Both the position numbers and the translations under genes were made by a program. Positions 16,025 to 24,421 of a stretch of 64,000 bases of DNA are shown in pieces (within the stretch, counting starts at the first letter, position 1; the number at the start of each line of letters is the position of its first letter). The stretch spans positions 165,674 through 229,673 of the forward strand of contig JAHBTJ010000007.1 in the NCBI GenBank assembly GCA_019638595.1, written 5' to 3'. The notes below the pieces were generated by a model that was not told the origin of the DNA, made no database searches, and saw only the letters and a program-made list of their open reading frames with translations. Source of the DNA: Chitinophagaceae bacterium. Lineage in GTDB: Bacteria > Bacteroidota > Bacteroidia > Chitinophagales > Chitinophagaceae.

Positions 16025-17331
16025 TTGGTTTTGGGCTTATTGTCGCGGGGTGGCTGGTTCCCTCCGCGGTTATTATCGCGGTCGCGATTGTTTCCCCTGT
16101 TTTTATCCCTGCGCGGGTCGGAGCCACGTTGCTGCTGCGGGTTAAATTGCCTGGGGCTGTTCTGAGCTTTGTCCTTGTTCTCTTTTTGTTCGGATCTTTG
16201 TTCTTTTCCTTTACCGAACCTGCGCTTTTTATCGTTTCTTTCTAATGTGCGCAGGCTTATCTGTCCAACAACATCTACAAACTCAGGCTCAATTTCCTTC
16301 GGCTTGTTACTTACAATTTCCTCGGTTTCGAGCGTTTCGGCCTTCACACCCTTCATATTCATGCTCTTTATTTTTCGCACAGTGGCAATAGACAATGCGT
16401 ATTGCTTGTTGCTGTCGGGTAGCGTATACCACATCATGCTCCTGAAAATATCTTTCTTAATGAGCAATGCGTTGCCTTTTATTGTTTCAAGCATGTCGGC
16501 ATTATCCGGAAATCCCTGCAGCGCATCCAGATAAGTATCCAGTTCGTAATTCAGGCAACATTTCAGGCGGCCGCATTGTCCGCTCAATTTGGTTTGATTG
16601 ATGCTGAGATTTTGATAGCGTGCGGCAATGGTGGTAACACTTTTAAAGCTGGTGAGCCAGGTGCTGCAGCACAGTTCGCGCCCGCAACTACCAATGCCAC
16701 CTACTTTCGCGGCTTCCTGGCGGGTGCCGATCTGTTTCATTTCTACTTTAACCTTAAACTCCGACGCATAAGCTTTTATCAGCTCCCTGAAGTCAACCCG
16801 TCCGTCAGCAGTATAAAAAAAAGTCGCTTTTCTTCCATCCGCCTGAAATTCTACTTCCGACAGCTTCATTTCCAGCTTTAAGTGCCTGGCAATAGACCTG
16901 GCACGCATTAAAGCCTGTGGTTCACGACTCTTGTTCTGCTTCATCAATTCCAGGTCGCGATCTCCTGCACGTCTTAATATTTTCTTTATCTCGGGGTTAT
17001 TTTCATCTATTCCCTTCTTTTTTAATTGCAGCCTTACCAACTCTCCGCTCAGGCTTACTTCTCCGGTATCGAAGCCGCTAACGCCTTCTACGGTAACCAT
17101 ATCCCCTTTTTCGTACCAATGAACGGTAGTATTCCTGAAAAACTCCTTCCGACTTCCTTTGTTGAAAGATACTTCTATAATGCGGCAGGTCATATCAGCG
17201 TCTGCCATAGGTAAATTGGTCAGCCAGTCGTGAACATTCATCCTGTTACAACCACCTGTACTGCATCCTCCATTGCTTTTGCATCCATTCGGCTTTCCAC
17301 CCGTATTAGTGCCACAGCTACTGCAACTCAT
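16021..17331 (-). CDS. ricT: RicT/YaaT-like PSP1-domain iron-sulfur protein
   Basis: About 436 residues from MSCSSCGTN; the frame continues 22 codons upstream but a promoter lies just before this ATG. Five Cys residues (3, 6, 17, 23, 28) form a Gly-rich N-terminal stretch. The PSP1 core contains GGIGSCGRELCCSTW and SGQCGRLKCCLNYE, the Cys residues thought to bind Fe-S clusters. In Bacillus, RicT works with RicA and RicF to steer RNase Y-dependent mRNA processing; neither partner is visible here. The last about 70 residues are Asn/Arg/Asp-rich and probably disordered, with RGNNRDRDNNRGGN-like composition suited to RNA contact (inference). Confidence 0.85.
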   Translation of the reverse strand: MSCSSCGTNTGGKPNGCKSNGGCSTGGCNRMNVHDWLTNLPMADADMTCRIIEVSFNKGSRKEFFRNTTVHWYEKGDMVTVEGVSGFDTGEVSLSGELVRLQLKKKGIDENNPEIKKILRRAGDRDLELMKQNKSREPQALMRARSIARHLKLEMKLSEVEFQADGRKATFFYTADGRVDFRELIKAYASEFKVKVEMKQIGTRQEAAKVGGIGSCGRELCCSTWLTSFKSVTTIAARYQNLSINQTKLSGQCGRLKCCLNYELDTYLDALQGFPDNADMLETIKGNALLIKKDIFRSMMWYTLPDSNKQYALSIATVRKIKSMNMKGVKAETLETEEIVSNKPKEIEPEFVDVVGQISLRTLERNDKKRRFGKGKEQRSEQKENKDKAQNSPRQFNPQQQRGSDPRRDKNRGNNRDRDNNRGGNQPPRDNKPKTN

Positions 17332-17338
17332 ATATGTG

Positions 17339-17370
17339 CAAACATTAAAAGTTAAAAATAGCCTGACAAA
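17339..17370 (-). promoter_or_regulatory. Promoter of ricT
   Basis: On the minus strand TTTG (17367-17370), a 20-base spacer and AATGTTTG (17339-17346; one mismatch to TAnnTTTG) precede ATG at 17331 by 7 bases. This suggests a leaderless or nearly leaderless transcript, as for rlmN. The rest of the 324-base gap 17332-17655 is AT-rich, and I see no gene, tRNA or strong terminator in it. Confidence 0.5.
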
Positions 17371-17655
17371 GGAAATATTGTTAAGGAAGGGATACACACA
17401 CTATTACCCTGATGATGAACACCCGCGTTGAAAAAAATGGATGTCTTATCACACAAGCCGGTATACTGGATAAGTATATAACCGGTTAATTCAGAATAAG
17501 TTATATTGAAATATGAGGAACGTATTCAATACTTTTAATACAAACAACACAAATTCCGTAACAATATATATCGAATCCTTTTCAGGACAATTGTTACCAA
17601 AAATAACAAAATATGTTTATAATCGGGTCACTTGTTTTAAAAACAGGGCAGTGTA

Positions 17656-18390
17656 CTAACCCAACACCTCCTGCAATACCGGCAGCGACTTCATGGTTCC
17701 AAAATCCTGTATATGCAGCGCATAAAAAAGGAGCAGCGACTCTGTAAGCTGCCGCCTCAGGGTATTGTTCAGTGTTATGTGCTGAAGTTCATTGGGGTGC
17801 ATTACTTTAAGCAACTGCGAAACCAGTGATCCTTTTACCGGTTCTATATAATATGGATGAATGGGATGCTCCTTTACAAAATTACCCTCTTTTAAATCAA
17901 GCACCTGCTTTTCGGACGAATAGTTGTCCTGCAGGTTAAACCCCAAAAAGGATGTTAAATGCAGTAAAAAGAAAAGGGGATAATTTAAAACGATCTTTTT
18001 TTCGGCTTTATCAAGCTCTATATAAGCATCCTCTATAAAGCTGTAGAGGTTGGGATTATGTTCGGGCTGGCGTATAACTTTTTGAAGCAATTCCGTCATA
18101 AACAGGATCACCGCGTTTTTGTGCACATCAAACAATACCTGCTGATAGATATAATGCCACCGGGCTTCTTTAATGCGTTGAAGGTTTTTAAGCTCATTGT
18201 GGTATACTTCAATGTCTATAATGGAAGCCGGTTGAAAAAGATTTCCTTTGGTATTTGTTTTTTTACTACTCCGTACCCCATTTACCAGGTACGACTGCAG
18301 CCCGTACAGTTCGGTGTATACGGATGCTATTACCGACGTTTCACCGTAAATAACGGTTCTTAATACAATTCCCCTGGTGGCGTGTACCAT
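17656..18390 (-). CDS. recO: DNA repair protein RecO
   Basis: About 244 residues from MVHATRGIVLRTVIYGETSVIA, the conserved N-terminal OB-fold of RecO; an upstream in-frame TTG three codons earlier is less likely. A helical region (about residues 85-160) with the hydrophobic LNYPLFFLLHLTSFLGF block follows. RecO loads RecA on SSB-coated DNA with RecR. The usual C-terminal zinc Cys set of some RecO proteins is not seen, as is common in Bacteroidota. It is monocistronic and downstream of the DUF6089 gene in the same direction. Confidence 0.88.
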   Translation of the reverse strand: MVHATRGIVLRTVIYGETSVIASVYTELYGLQSYLVNGVRSSKKTNTKGNLFQPASIIDIEVYHNELKNLQRIKEARWHYIYQQVLFDVHKNAVILFMTELLQKVIRQPEHNPNLYSFIEDAYIELDKAEKKIVLNYPLFFLLHLTSFLGFNLQDNYSSEKQVLDLKEGNFVKEHPIHPYYIEPVKGSLVSQLLKVMHPNELQHITLNNTLRRQLTESLLLFYALHIQDFGTMKSLPVLQEVLG

Positions 18391-18412
18391 ACAATGCAAA
18401 CAGCTAAGGTAA

Positions 18413-18432
18413 TATTTGAAATTTGAGATTTC
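18413..18432. repeat. Copy of a dispersed 20-bp repeat upstream of recO
   Basis: TATTTGAAATTTGAGATTTC is 18/20 identical to 2927-2946 within the RluB-type gene. It lies in the 57-base gap between recO and the DUF6089 gene. Confidence 0.7.
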
Positions 18433-18447
18433 GCCATACTCTTTCCG

Positions 18448-19371
18448 CTATCTTCTTTCCCTGCCCATAATAAGGCCCAGCTTAAGCTGGAGGGTAAAGT
18501 AGGAGTCGTTTTTATTACTATGCCCTCTTTTAGATCCTGGTACAGTAATATGCTGTGGTTCAAGAACTGCCTGCCTGTCGTGAAGGGTACGTGCCATCAG
18601 GGCGTTCTCGGGGGAAAGGTACTGATCAAACAGCGATGGATCAATATAGCGGGTGCTCACGTCATCCAGGTAATCTGTGCGGGTAATGCGATGAAGGATC
18701 TCAAGCCTTATATTGAACAGGGCAGACAATTCGTATTTACAGCCTACGCCTACAGGAAAGCAGAGTTGTGTGAGCCTGTAAGTTTTTCTTTCGGGATATT
18801 CGGCAAATCCCTGTCCTTCGGTGTGCAGGGGGGCAAGATCAACCCATATACCGTTCAGGTTAGCCTGGGGGCGGAACCGGAAAACGCCTATACCGCCAGT
18901 AATGTAAGGAGCAAATGCCGGGGCTTTTTCATCTTCTTTAACCGGGAACAATGCTTTCAGCGGGTATAATTCCGCCAACAGCAATAACTCTGAAACAGGA
19001 CTTCTGAAGTTCAGGTTGCGTTTATACCGGTATCTTCCTTCCGAAGGGTCATTTTTTAAGATACTGTCATATGCCTGGATGGCGCCTGTATTCGCTTCTA
19101 TCCTTAATCCTATGGCATACCGGTATATAAAGCCGCCGCTTACACCGGCCGAAAACCTGGTATTGGCAATATTGAGGTCTTTAAGAAAACCTCTTCCTAT
19201 TCCTTCAGTACCGCCTATATCTGTAAGACAGTTCATGGCGCCGGCTGAAGCGCTGACCTCAAAAAGCAGATCCCGGTCGTAATAATAGTTATTGTAATAA
19301 TAGTGCTGGCTAAACAGGGAGTTAACGGTGGCAATATAAAGCAATAGTAACGGCAGCGCTTTGGTGTTCAT
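18448..19371 (-). CDS. DUF6089-like outer-membrane beta-barrel protein
   Basis: A 307-residue protein with a signal peptide (LPLLLLYIATVNSLFSQ), then a Tyr/Asn-rich start of the mature protein. Family-like landmarks are FRSPVSELLLLAE, PYITGGIGVFRFRPQA, GIWVDLAPLHTEGQGF and YPERKTY. The C-terminal strand FTLQLKLGLIMG fits a barrel. These proteins are predicted outer-membrane barrels of unknown function, common in Bacteroidota near surface-protein assembly genes; none of those is adjacent here. Confidence 0.72.
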   Translation of the reverse strand: MNTKALPLLLLYIATVNSLFSQHYYYNNYYYDRDLLFEVSASAGAMNCLTDIGGTEGIGRGFLKDLNIANTRFSAGVSGGFIYRYAIGLRIEANTGAIQAYDSILKNDPSEGRYRYKRNLNFRSPVSELLLLAELYPLKALFPVKEDEKAPAFAPYITGGIGVFRFRPQANLNGIWVDLAPLHTEGQGFAEYPERKTYRLTQLCFPVGVGCKYELSALFNIRLEILHRITRTDYLDDVSTRYIDPSLFDQYLSPENALMARTLHDRQAVLEPQHITVPGSKRGHSNKNDSYFTLQLKLGLIMGRERR

Positions 19372-19569
19372 AACTGATAGTTATTCAGGTTAACAATAAA
19401 GGCTCAGGGGGTGCTATGGGTGCCGGATCAGTAATTGAAGTTAAATAAAAATAAATATAGCTATGCAATATTTTGTTGAAAAAATATTATACGGCTGCGG
19501 AGCACGAGTGTAAGCGTGCCTTCAGTTTTTTTGCGGAAATATGTACATTTTCTAAAACTTTAAAGCCAG

Positions 19570-19601
19570 TTGTAATTAAGCCAAATCAAACGCTAATTTT
19601 G
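19570..19601 (+). promoter_or_regulatory. Promoter of purU
   Basis: TTG (19570-19572), 21-base spacer, TAATTTTG (19594-19601), a perfect -7 match. Start of transcription near 19607 leaves an untranslated leader of about 44 bases before ATG 19651 and argues against the in-frame ATG at 19606. Confidence 0.6.
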
Positions 19602-19650
19602 GAAAATGCGCCCGGCGCCTGTTTTACGTTTTTCACCTATAATTTATTTC

Positions 19651-20487
19651 ATGGCTAAGGTTCTCACCATACTGGTTGATTCCCCCGACGAAAAGGGGTT
19701 GATTTATAAGATAACCGGCATATTGTATAACCGTTCATTAAATATTGTTAAGAACCGGGAATTTGTTGACAGCGATAGTAACCGTTTTTTTATGCGTACC
19801 GAAGTAGAAGGGGTAGTGGATGAGTGCTTGTTGGAGGAGGAGCTGACAAGTGTGCTTCCTGATCAGAGTAAGATTAAAGTAGTATCTGACAGGCGGAAAA
19901 AGCTGGTAATACTGGTTACCAAAGAAAATCATTGTTTGGGAGATTTGCTGGTACGCAACCATTTTAAGGAATGGAATGCCGATATTCTTGCTGTAATAGG
20001 TAATTATGATGTGCTGAAAAGCTTTACTGAAAAATTTAATGTGCCTTTTCATTTTGTTGATGCCACCAATATGTCGCGTGATATGCACGAGCAGGCTATG
20101 CTGAAAATAATTGATGGTTATGCCCCCGACTACCTGGTGCTGGCTAAATACATGCGGGTGCTTACGCCTGAGTTTGTAAAAAATTACGAAGAGCGGATCA
20201 TTAATATTCATCATTCATTCCTGCCTGCCTTTATTGGCGGGCATCCTTACAGGCAGGCCTATTTACGGGGGGTAAAAATTATTGGTGCAACTGCCCACTT
20301 TGTAAATAACAGCCTGGATGAAGGCCCTATCATTTGCCAGAATGTAATACCCGTAGATCATTCGCAAAATGCTTCCGATATGGCGCGGGCGGGCAAGGAT
20401 ATTGAAAAAATAGTATTGGCTCAATCTTTAAAGATGGTATTAGAGGACAGGGTAATGCTGAGCGGCAATAAAACAGTGATCTTGTGA
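19651..20487 (+). CDS. purU: Formyltetrahydrofolate deformylase PurU
   Basis: About 278 residues. An N-terminal ACT domain (VLTILVDSPDEKGLIYKITGILY) is followed by a formyltransferase-fold domain. The active-site set is visible: Asn-His in INIHHSFLPAF, with GGHPYRQAYLRGVKIIGAT and the Asp in NSLDEGPII. It releases formate from 10-formyl-tetrahydrofolate, feeding formate to PurT-type purine synthesis and balancing one-carbon pools. The start at 19651 (MAKVLTIL) fits the ACT domain; the frame opens 15 codons earlier. Confidence 0.92.
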   Translation: MAKVLTILVDSPDEKGLIYKITGILYNRSLNIVKNREFVDSDSNRFFMRTEVEGVVDECLLEEELTSVLPDQSKIKVVSDRRKKLVILVTKENHCLGDLLVRNHFKEWNADILAVIGNYDVLKSFTEKFNVPFHFVDATNMSRDMHEQAMLKIIDGYAPDYLVLAKYMRVLTPEFVKNYEERIINIHHSFLPAFIGGHPYRQAYLRGVKIIGATAHFVNNSLDEGPIICQNVIPVDHSQNASDMARAGKDIEKIVLAQSLKMVLEDRVMLSGNKTVIL

Positions 20488-20543
20488 GTTTTTTTGGATT
20501 GCGCACAGCTTTCCACGCATATCCAGTTCACGCTGAATTATAC

Positions 20544-20551
20544 TATTTTTG
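20544..20551 (+). promoter_or_regulatory. -7 promoter element of the deoxyhypusine-synthase-like gene
   Basis: TATTTTTG is a perfect TAnnTTTG match 27 bases before the ATG at 20579; no clear TTTG is seen at -33. It also shows that the in-frame ATG at 20549 is unlikely to be the start. Confidence 0.45.
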
Positions 20552-20578
20552 CCACCTCTAACTTTAAAAGCATATTTT

Positions 20579-21553
20579 ATGAGCAAGGGTCCCGTGTCTC
20601 AATACATTCAGCATCACTACCGCCACTTTAATGCAGCCGCCTTAATGGATGCGGCAAAAGGATATGAAACGCATTTGCTGGAAGGCGGTAAAATGATGAT
20701 TACACTTGCCGGTGCAATGAGTACCGCGGAGCTTGGCTTGTCGCTGGCTGAAATGATCCGGCAGGACAAAGTGCAAATCATCAGTTGTACTGGCGCGAAT
20801 CTTGAAGAAGATATAATGAACCTGGTGGCCCACAGTCATTATAAAAGAGTTCCTCACTACCGCGATCTGAGCCCGCAGGATGAATGGGATCTGCTGGAAA
20901 ATCACTATAACCGTGTTACCGATACCTGCATTCCGGAAGAAGAGGCTTTCAGGAGAATACAGCAGCATATAGCTAAACTATGGAAGGAGGCTGACGCAAA
21001 AGGAGAGCGTTATTTTCCGCATGAGTATATGTACAAAATGTTGCTGAGCGGGGTGCTGGAACAGCATTACGAAATAGATCCTAAAAACAGTTGGATGCTG
21101 GCAGCGGCCCAAAAGAATATCCCAATTGTTGTGCCCGGTTGGGAAGACAGTACCATGGGAAATATATTCGCATCGTATGTTATAAAGAATGAAATAAAAG
21201 CTTCTGCCATGAAAAGTGGCATAGAATACATGGTGTGGCTTGCCGACTGGTATCGCAATAACAGTGGCGGAAAAGGGGTTGGCTTTTTCCAGATAGGCGG
21301 AGGCATTGCCGGCGATTTTCCTATCTGCGTTGTTCCCATGATGTACCAGGATCTTGAATGGCATGATGTTCCTTTCTGGAGCTATTTCTGCCAGATCAGC
21401 GATTCCACCACTTCTTACGGGTCTTACTCCGGAGCGGTACCGAACGAAAAAATTACATGGGGAAAGCTTGATATTAATACTCCCAAGTTTATTGTAGAAA
21501 GCGATGCTACCATTGTAGCGCCGTTGATATTTGCCTGGATATTAGGTTGGTAA
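20579..21553 (+). CDS. Deoxyhypusine synthase family protein
   Basis: About 324 residues from MSKGPVSQYIQHHYRHFNA. The fold marks of deoxyhypusine synthase are present: LAGAMSTAELG, SCTGANLEEDIMN, GWEDSTMGNIFASY (NAD region), GGGIAGDFPI, and GAVPNEKITWGKLDI, which contains the Lys that forms the enzyme-imine in the eukaryotic enzyme. The His pair that follows GGGxx in eukaryotic enzymes is replaced by GDFP. Bacteria lack eIF5A, so the butylamine acceptor is unknown; polyamine (homospermidine-like) synthesis is a possibility. It is convergent, 9 bases apart, with an arginyltransferase-like gene. Confidence 0.88.
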   Translation: MSKGPVSQYIQHHYRHFNAAALMDAAKGYETHLLEGGKMMITLAGAMSTAELGLSLAEMIRQDKVQIISCTGANLEEDIMNLVAHSHYKRVPHYRDLSPQDEWDLLENHYNRVTDTCIPEEEAFRRIQQHIAKLWKEADAKGERYFPHEYMYKMLLSGVLEQHYEIDPKNSWMLAAAQKNIPIVVPGWEDSTMGNIFASYVIKNEIKASAMKSGIEYMVWLADWYRNNSGGKGVGFFQIGGGIAGDFPICVVPMMYQDLEWHDVPFWSYFCQISDSTTSYGSYSGAVPNEKITWGKLDINTPKFIVESDATIVAPLIFAWILGW

Positions 21554-21562
21554 TAAGCTGAG

Positions 21563-22255
21563 TTATATACTACCTGAGCCGAGGTTGCTGATCACATCTT
21601 TGTTATACGGATGCCATCCATATAGCTCAGGCAGAAATACTTCCACATTCGGTTCGCCCAAAAAAAGCTTGTAATCAAATGCCGGGTAGCCATATGTTAT
21701 ATAGCCCGGGTAATACCATTTGCAATGAAAGGCTTTGGCATATTGTACTTTTAAGAGAACAAGGTATTTGCCCAGGCTGAACTTCCTATATTGGGGGTGA
21801 TAAAAATTCATGATGCCCGCAATGCTGTTTTTTCCCTTATCGTATATACCTGCGGCTATAAGCTTATCTGCATCCCTTATTTCAATAACATGCGTGTCAA
21901 AGATCCCTTTATCCCCTTCCTCTCCGTATAGCCATTCTGCTACAGAGGGCGATGGTTCAAAGGCAATGACGGTTTTATACAGGGCGTACAGCTCCTCCAT
22001 TTCGTCGGTTATTATTATGGGTTTGTTTACTACAGAAAAACGTTGATTTTGCTGTAACAGCTTTTGTTGTTTTTTACTGAACTGTAAAGCGGGTATTACA
22101 TACCTTAACCAAAACACTCTCAAAGACCTGTCTTCCATAAAAATATGGGTAGTGGTAAAAACGCTTTGGTGCATCCGGTACCATCCCATGGATAGTAAAG
22201 CATCCAGTTGCTCGTGGTAAAGATGTTCGGGATTATAATAAACCGGCGTGGTCAT
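21563..22255 (-). CDS. Arginyl/leucyl-tRNA--protein transferase-like (ATE family)
   Basis: About 230 residues from MTTPVYYNPEHLYHEQL; an ATG 15 codons upstream is also in frame. The C-terminal GNAT-like half has GIMNFYHPQYRKFSLGKYLVLLKVQYAKAF and YYPGYITYGYPAFDYK, the characteristic ATE C-terminal block. Such enzymes attach Arg or Leu from tRNA to N-terminal acidic residues, marking proteins for ClpAP-type degradation. The N-terminal Cys cluster of eukaryotic ATE1 is not seen, so the acceptor specificity is uncertain. It is divergent from the alcohol dehydrogenase, with 84 bases between starts. Confidence 0.75.
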   Translation of the reverse strand: MTTPVYYNPEHLYHEQLDALLSMGWYRMHQSVFTTTHIFMEDRSLRVFWLRYVIPALQFSKKQQKLLQQNQRFSVVNKPIIITDEMEELYALYKTVIAFEPSPSVAEWLYGEEGDKGIFDTHVIEIRDADKLIAAGIYDKGKNSIAGIMNFYHPQYRKFSLGKYLVLLKVQYAKAFHCKWYYPGYITYGYPAFDYKLFLGEPNVEVFLPELYGWHPYNKDVISNLGSGSI

Positions 22256-22339
22256 TGCCCGAAATGTATATATTTTTCTCTGGATGCGGAAATCTCTCAT
22301 TCGGAAAATAATTTATATTCATACTTAAAATTAAGCCGG

Positions 22340-23455
22340 ATGTCTATTAATTGCAGGGCTGCCCTGACCACAGGAAAAGGAGATTTTTTTATTGATCAGA
22401 TCCGGGTGGATGACCCCGGTCCGGATGAAGTGCTGGTGCAGATGAAAGCCGCTGGTGTATGTCATACGGACTATGATTCGCTGAACTGGAAGAAGACAAT
22501 GGTACTGGGGCATGAGGGTGCAGGTGTGATAGTGGCTACAGGCATGCAGGTAACCGGGTTAAAGGCTGGAGACAAAGTAATGCTCAACTGGTCAATACCC
22601 TGCGGTCATTGTTTCCAGTGCACCGAAGGAAACCAGCATATATGCGAAAACAATTCACCCGTTACCGGGGGAAAATATGGCACAAATGGCGGACATGCAC
22701 ACGCCGGCGGCACTACCTTTAATAATGCGCCGGTAGAACGTTCCTTTAATTTAGGTACGCTGTCGGAGTATGCACTGGTGAAGCAGGCGGCGGTGGTAGT
22801 AAATACATCTTCAAAAATGTCGTTTGAAGCGGCCAGCATTATAGGTTGCGGTGTTATGACCGGCTACGGTTCGGTGGTGAATGCCGCTAAGGTAAAACCC
22901 GGCAGCACGGTGGTTGTATTAGGTACCGGGGGAGTAGGTTTGAGTGTGATACAGGGCGCCCGGATCGCCGGTGCGGCCAGCATCATTGCGGTAGATATAA
23001 ACCCGGTACGGCTGGAAATGGCCCAGCGCTTTGGCGCCACCACTATCATACAGGCCGATAAAGCTGATACGGGTTTGCTGCAGGCCGCTGCAAAGGTAAA
23101 GGAACTCACTGCTGGAAGGGGTGCAGATTATGCTTTTGAATGCACCGCTATACCTCAACTGGGAGCGGCGCCGCTGGCTATGGTGCGCAATGCCGGCACT
23201 GCCGTGCAGGTAAGTGGAATTGAGGAGGAGATCACGATAGATATGAACCTTTTTGAATGGGATAAAGTGTATATTAACCCGCTTTACGGAAAGTGCCGGC
23301 CGCAGATTGATTTCCCGGCGATCACCGCCCTGTACAACAATGGCCGTTTTTTGCTGGAGGAAATGATCACGCGCCGCTATGCCTTACATGAGCTAAGTAA
23401 TGCGTTTGATGATATGCTGCACGGCAGGAATGCCAAAGGAGTAATTATTTTTTAA
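22340..23455 (+). CDS. Zinc-dependent alcohol dehydrogenase (class III-like MDR)
   Basis: About 371 residues from MSINCRAALTTGKG. The catalytic zinc ligands are seen in AGVCHTDYDS and GHEGAG, the structural zinc Cys set in IPCGHCFQCTEGNQHICE, and the Rossmann motif VLGTGGVGLSVIQGA. The arrangement resembles class III and mycothiol/bacillithiol-linked formaldehyde dehydrogenases. The next gene is an esterase-D-like hydrolase 15 bases away, so the pair may oxidise a thiol adduct and hydrolyse the product; the cofactor thiol is unknown. The frame extends 44 codons upstream but overlaps the divergent gene. Confidence 0.85.
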   Translation: MSINCRAALTTGKGDFFIDQIRVDDPGPDEVLVQMKAAGVCHTDYDSLNWKKTMVLGHEGAGVIVATGMQVTGLKAGDKVMLNWSIPCGHCFQCTEGNQHICENNSPVTGGKYGTNGGHAHAGGTTFNNAPVERSFNLGTLSEYALVKQAAVVVNTSSKMSFEAASIIGCGVMTGYGSVVNAAKVKPGSTVVVLGTGGVGLSVIQGARIAGAASIIAVDINPVRLEMAQRFGATTIIQADKADTGLLQAAAKVKELTAGRGADYAFECTAIPQLGAAPLAMVRNAGTAVQVSGIEEEITIDMNLFEWDKVYINPLYGKCRPQIDFPAITALYNNGRFLLEEMITRRYALHELSNAFDDMLHGRNAKGVIIF

Positions 23456-23470
23456 TGAAAACCAGGTGAT

Positions 23471-24271
23471 ATGGCCGGATTCAGAACCATAGAAATATCC
23501 AATCCTCTTTTTGAACAGCAGCATCTGCGTTTTCTAACGGTTAAAGCCAATTCCCTGAAAGGAAGAGGAGACATCTGCATTTTTGTTCCCCCGGGAACAA
23601 CGGGATTACAGCATATACCGGTATGCCTGTTACTTCACGGCGTGTATGGCAGCGCCTGGAGCTGGGCCTTCAATGCCGGTGTGCACAGGAAAACCCAGCA
23701 GATGATTGAAAACGGAGAGATAGCGCCGGTATTGATTGCCATGCCATCAGATGGTTTATGGGGCGATGGCTCGGCTTACCTGCCGCATCATTCCCTGGAT
23801 TTTGAAAAATGGATCGCTGCCGATGTGCCGGAAGTGCTTATCACCAGCTTCCCCCAGGTATCGGAACAATCGCCGTTCTTTATTGCTGGTTTATCCATGG
23901 GGGGATTTGGCGCGCTGCGTATCGGTGCAAAATATCATCAGCGGTTCAAAGGAATGGCAGGCCATTCTTCCATCACGGAACTGAGCCAGATGCCGCTGTT
24001 TGTGGAAGAAAGCCTGGATGGTTATTCACAACCGGTTAAAGCGGATGAAAGTGTACTGGATACTATCTTAAAATACAGGACACAGTTGCCGCCATTCCGT
24101 TTTGACTGTGGAAGCAGTGACTTGCTGATCAATGAAAACAGGCTGTTGCACCGGCAGATGGAAGCGCATAATATCCCACATATATACGAGGAATTTGAGG
24201 GGGGGCATGAATGGCCTTACTGGGAGAAACATGTGGAAGACACGCTCCGGTTCTTCAATACATTGCTGTGA
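23471..24271 (+). CDS. Alpha/beta-hydrolase esterase (esterase D / S-formylthiol hydrolase-like)
   Basis: A 266-residue alpha/beta hydrolase with the oxyanion segment LLLHGVYGSAWSW, nucleophile elbow GLSMGGFGA, and late Asp and His in CGSSDLLINEN and FEGGHEWPYW. This is the esterase-D pattern that includes S-formylglutathione hydrolases. It follows the dehydrogenase by 15 bases and is probably co-expressed. No signal peptide is seen, so it is cytoplasmic. Confidence 0.83.
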   Translation: MAGFRTIEISNPLFEQQHLRFLTVKANSLKGRGDICIFVPPGTTGLQHIPVCLLLHGVYGSAWSWAFNAGVHRKTQQMIENGEIAPVLIAMPSDGLWGDGSAYLPHHSLDFEKWIAADVPEVLITSFPQVSEQSPFFIAGLSMGGFGALRIGAKYHQRFKGMAGHSSITELSQMPLFVEESLDGYSQPVKADESVLDTILKYRTQLPPFRFDCGSSDLLINENRLLHRQMEAHNIPHIYEEFEGGHEWPYWEKHVEDTLRFFNTLL

Positions 24272-24421
24272 TCAGTTGTTCCGTACATTATTAATAAACC
24301 GCTTGCGGTAATGAAGCGGGCTCTCCGGAACCTGCCATCCTTTGTGAATAGCTGTTTCGGGTTTTAAGAGAAACCCGAAATAAAGACTGGGCTGACTAAA
24401 AGGGTCGTCATTCAGCTTACC

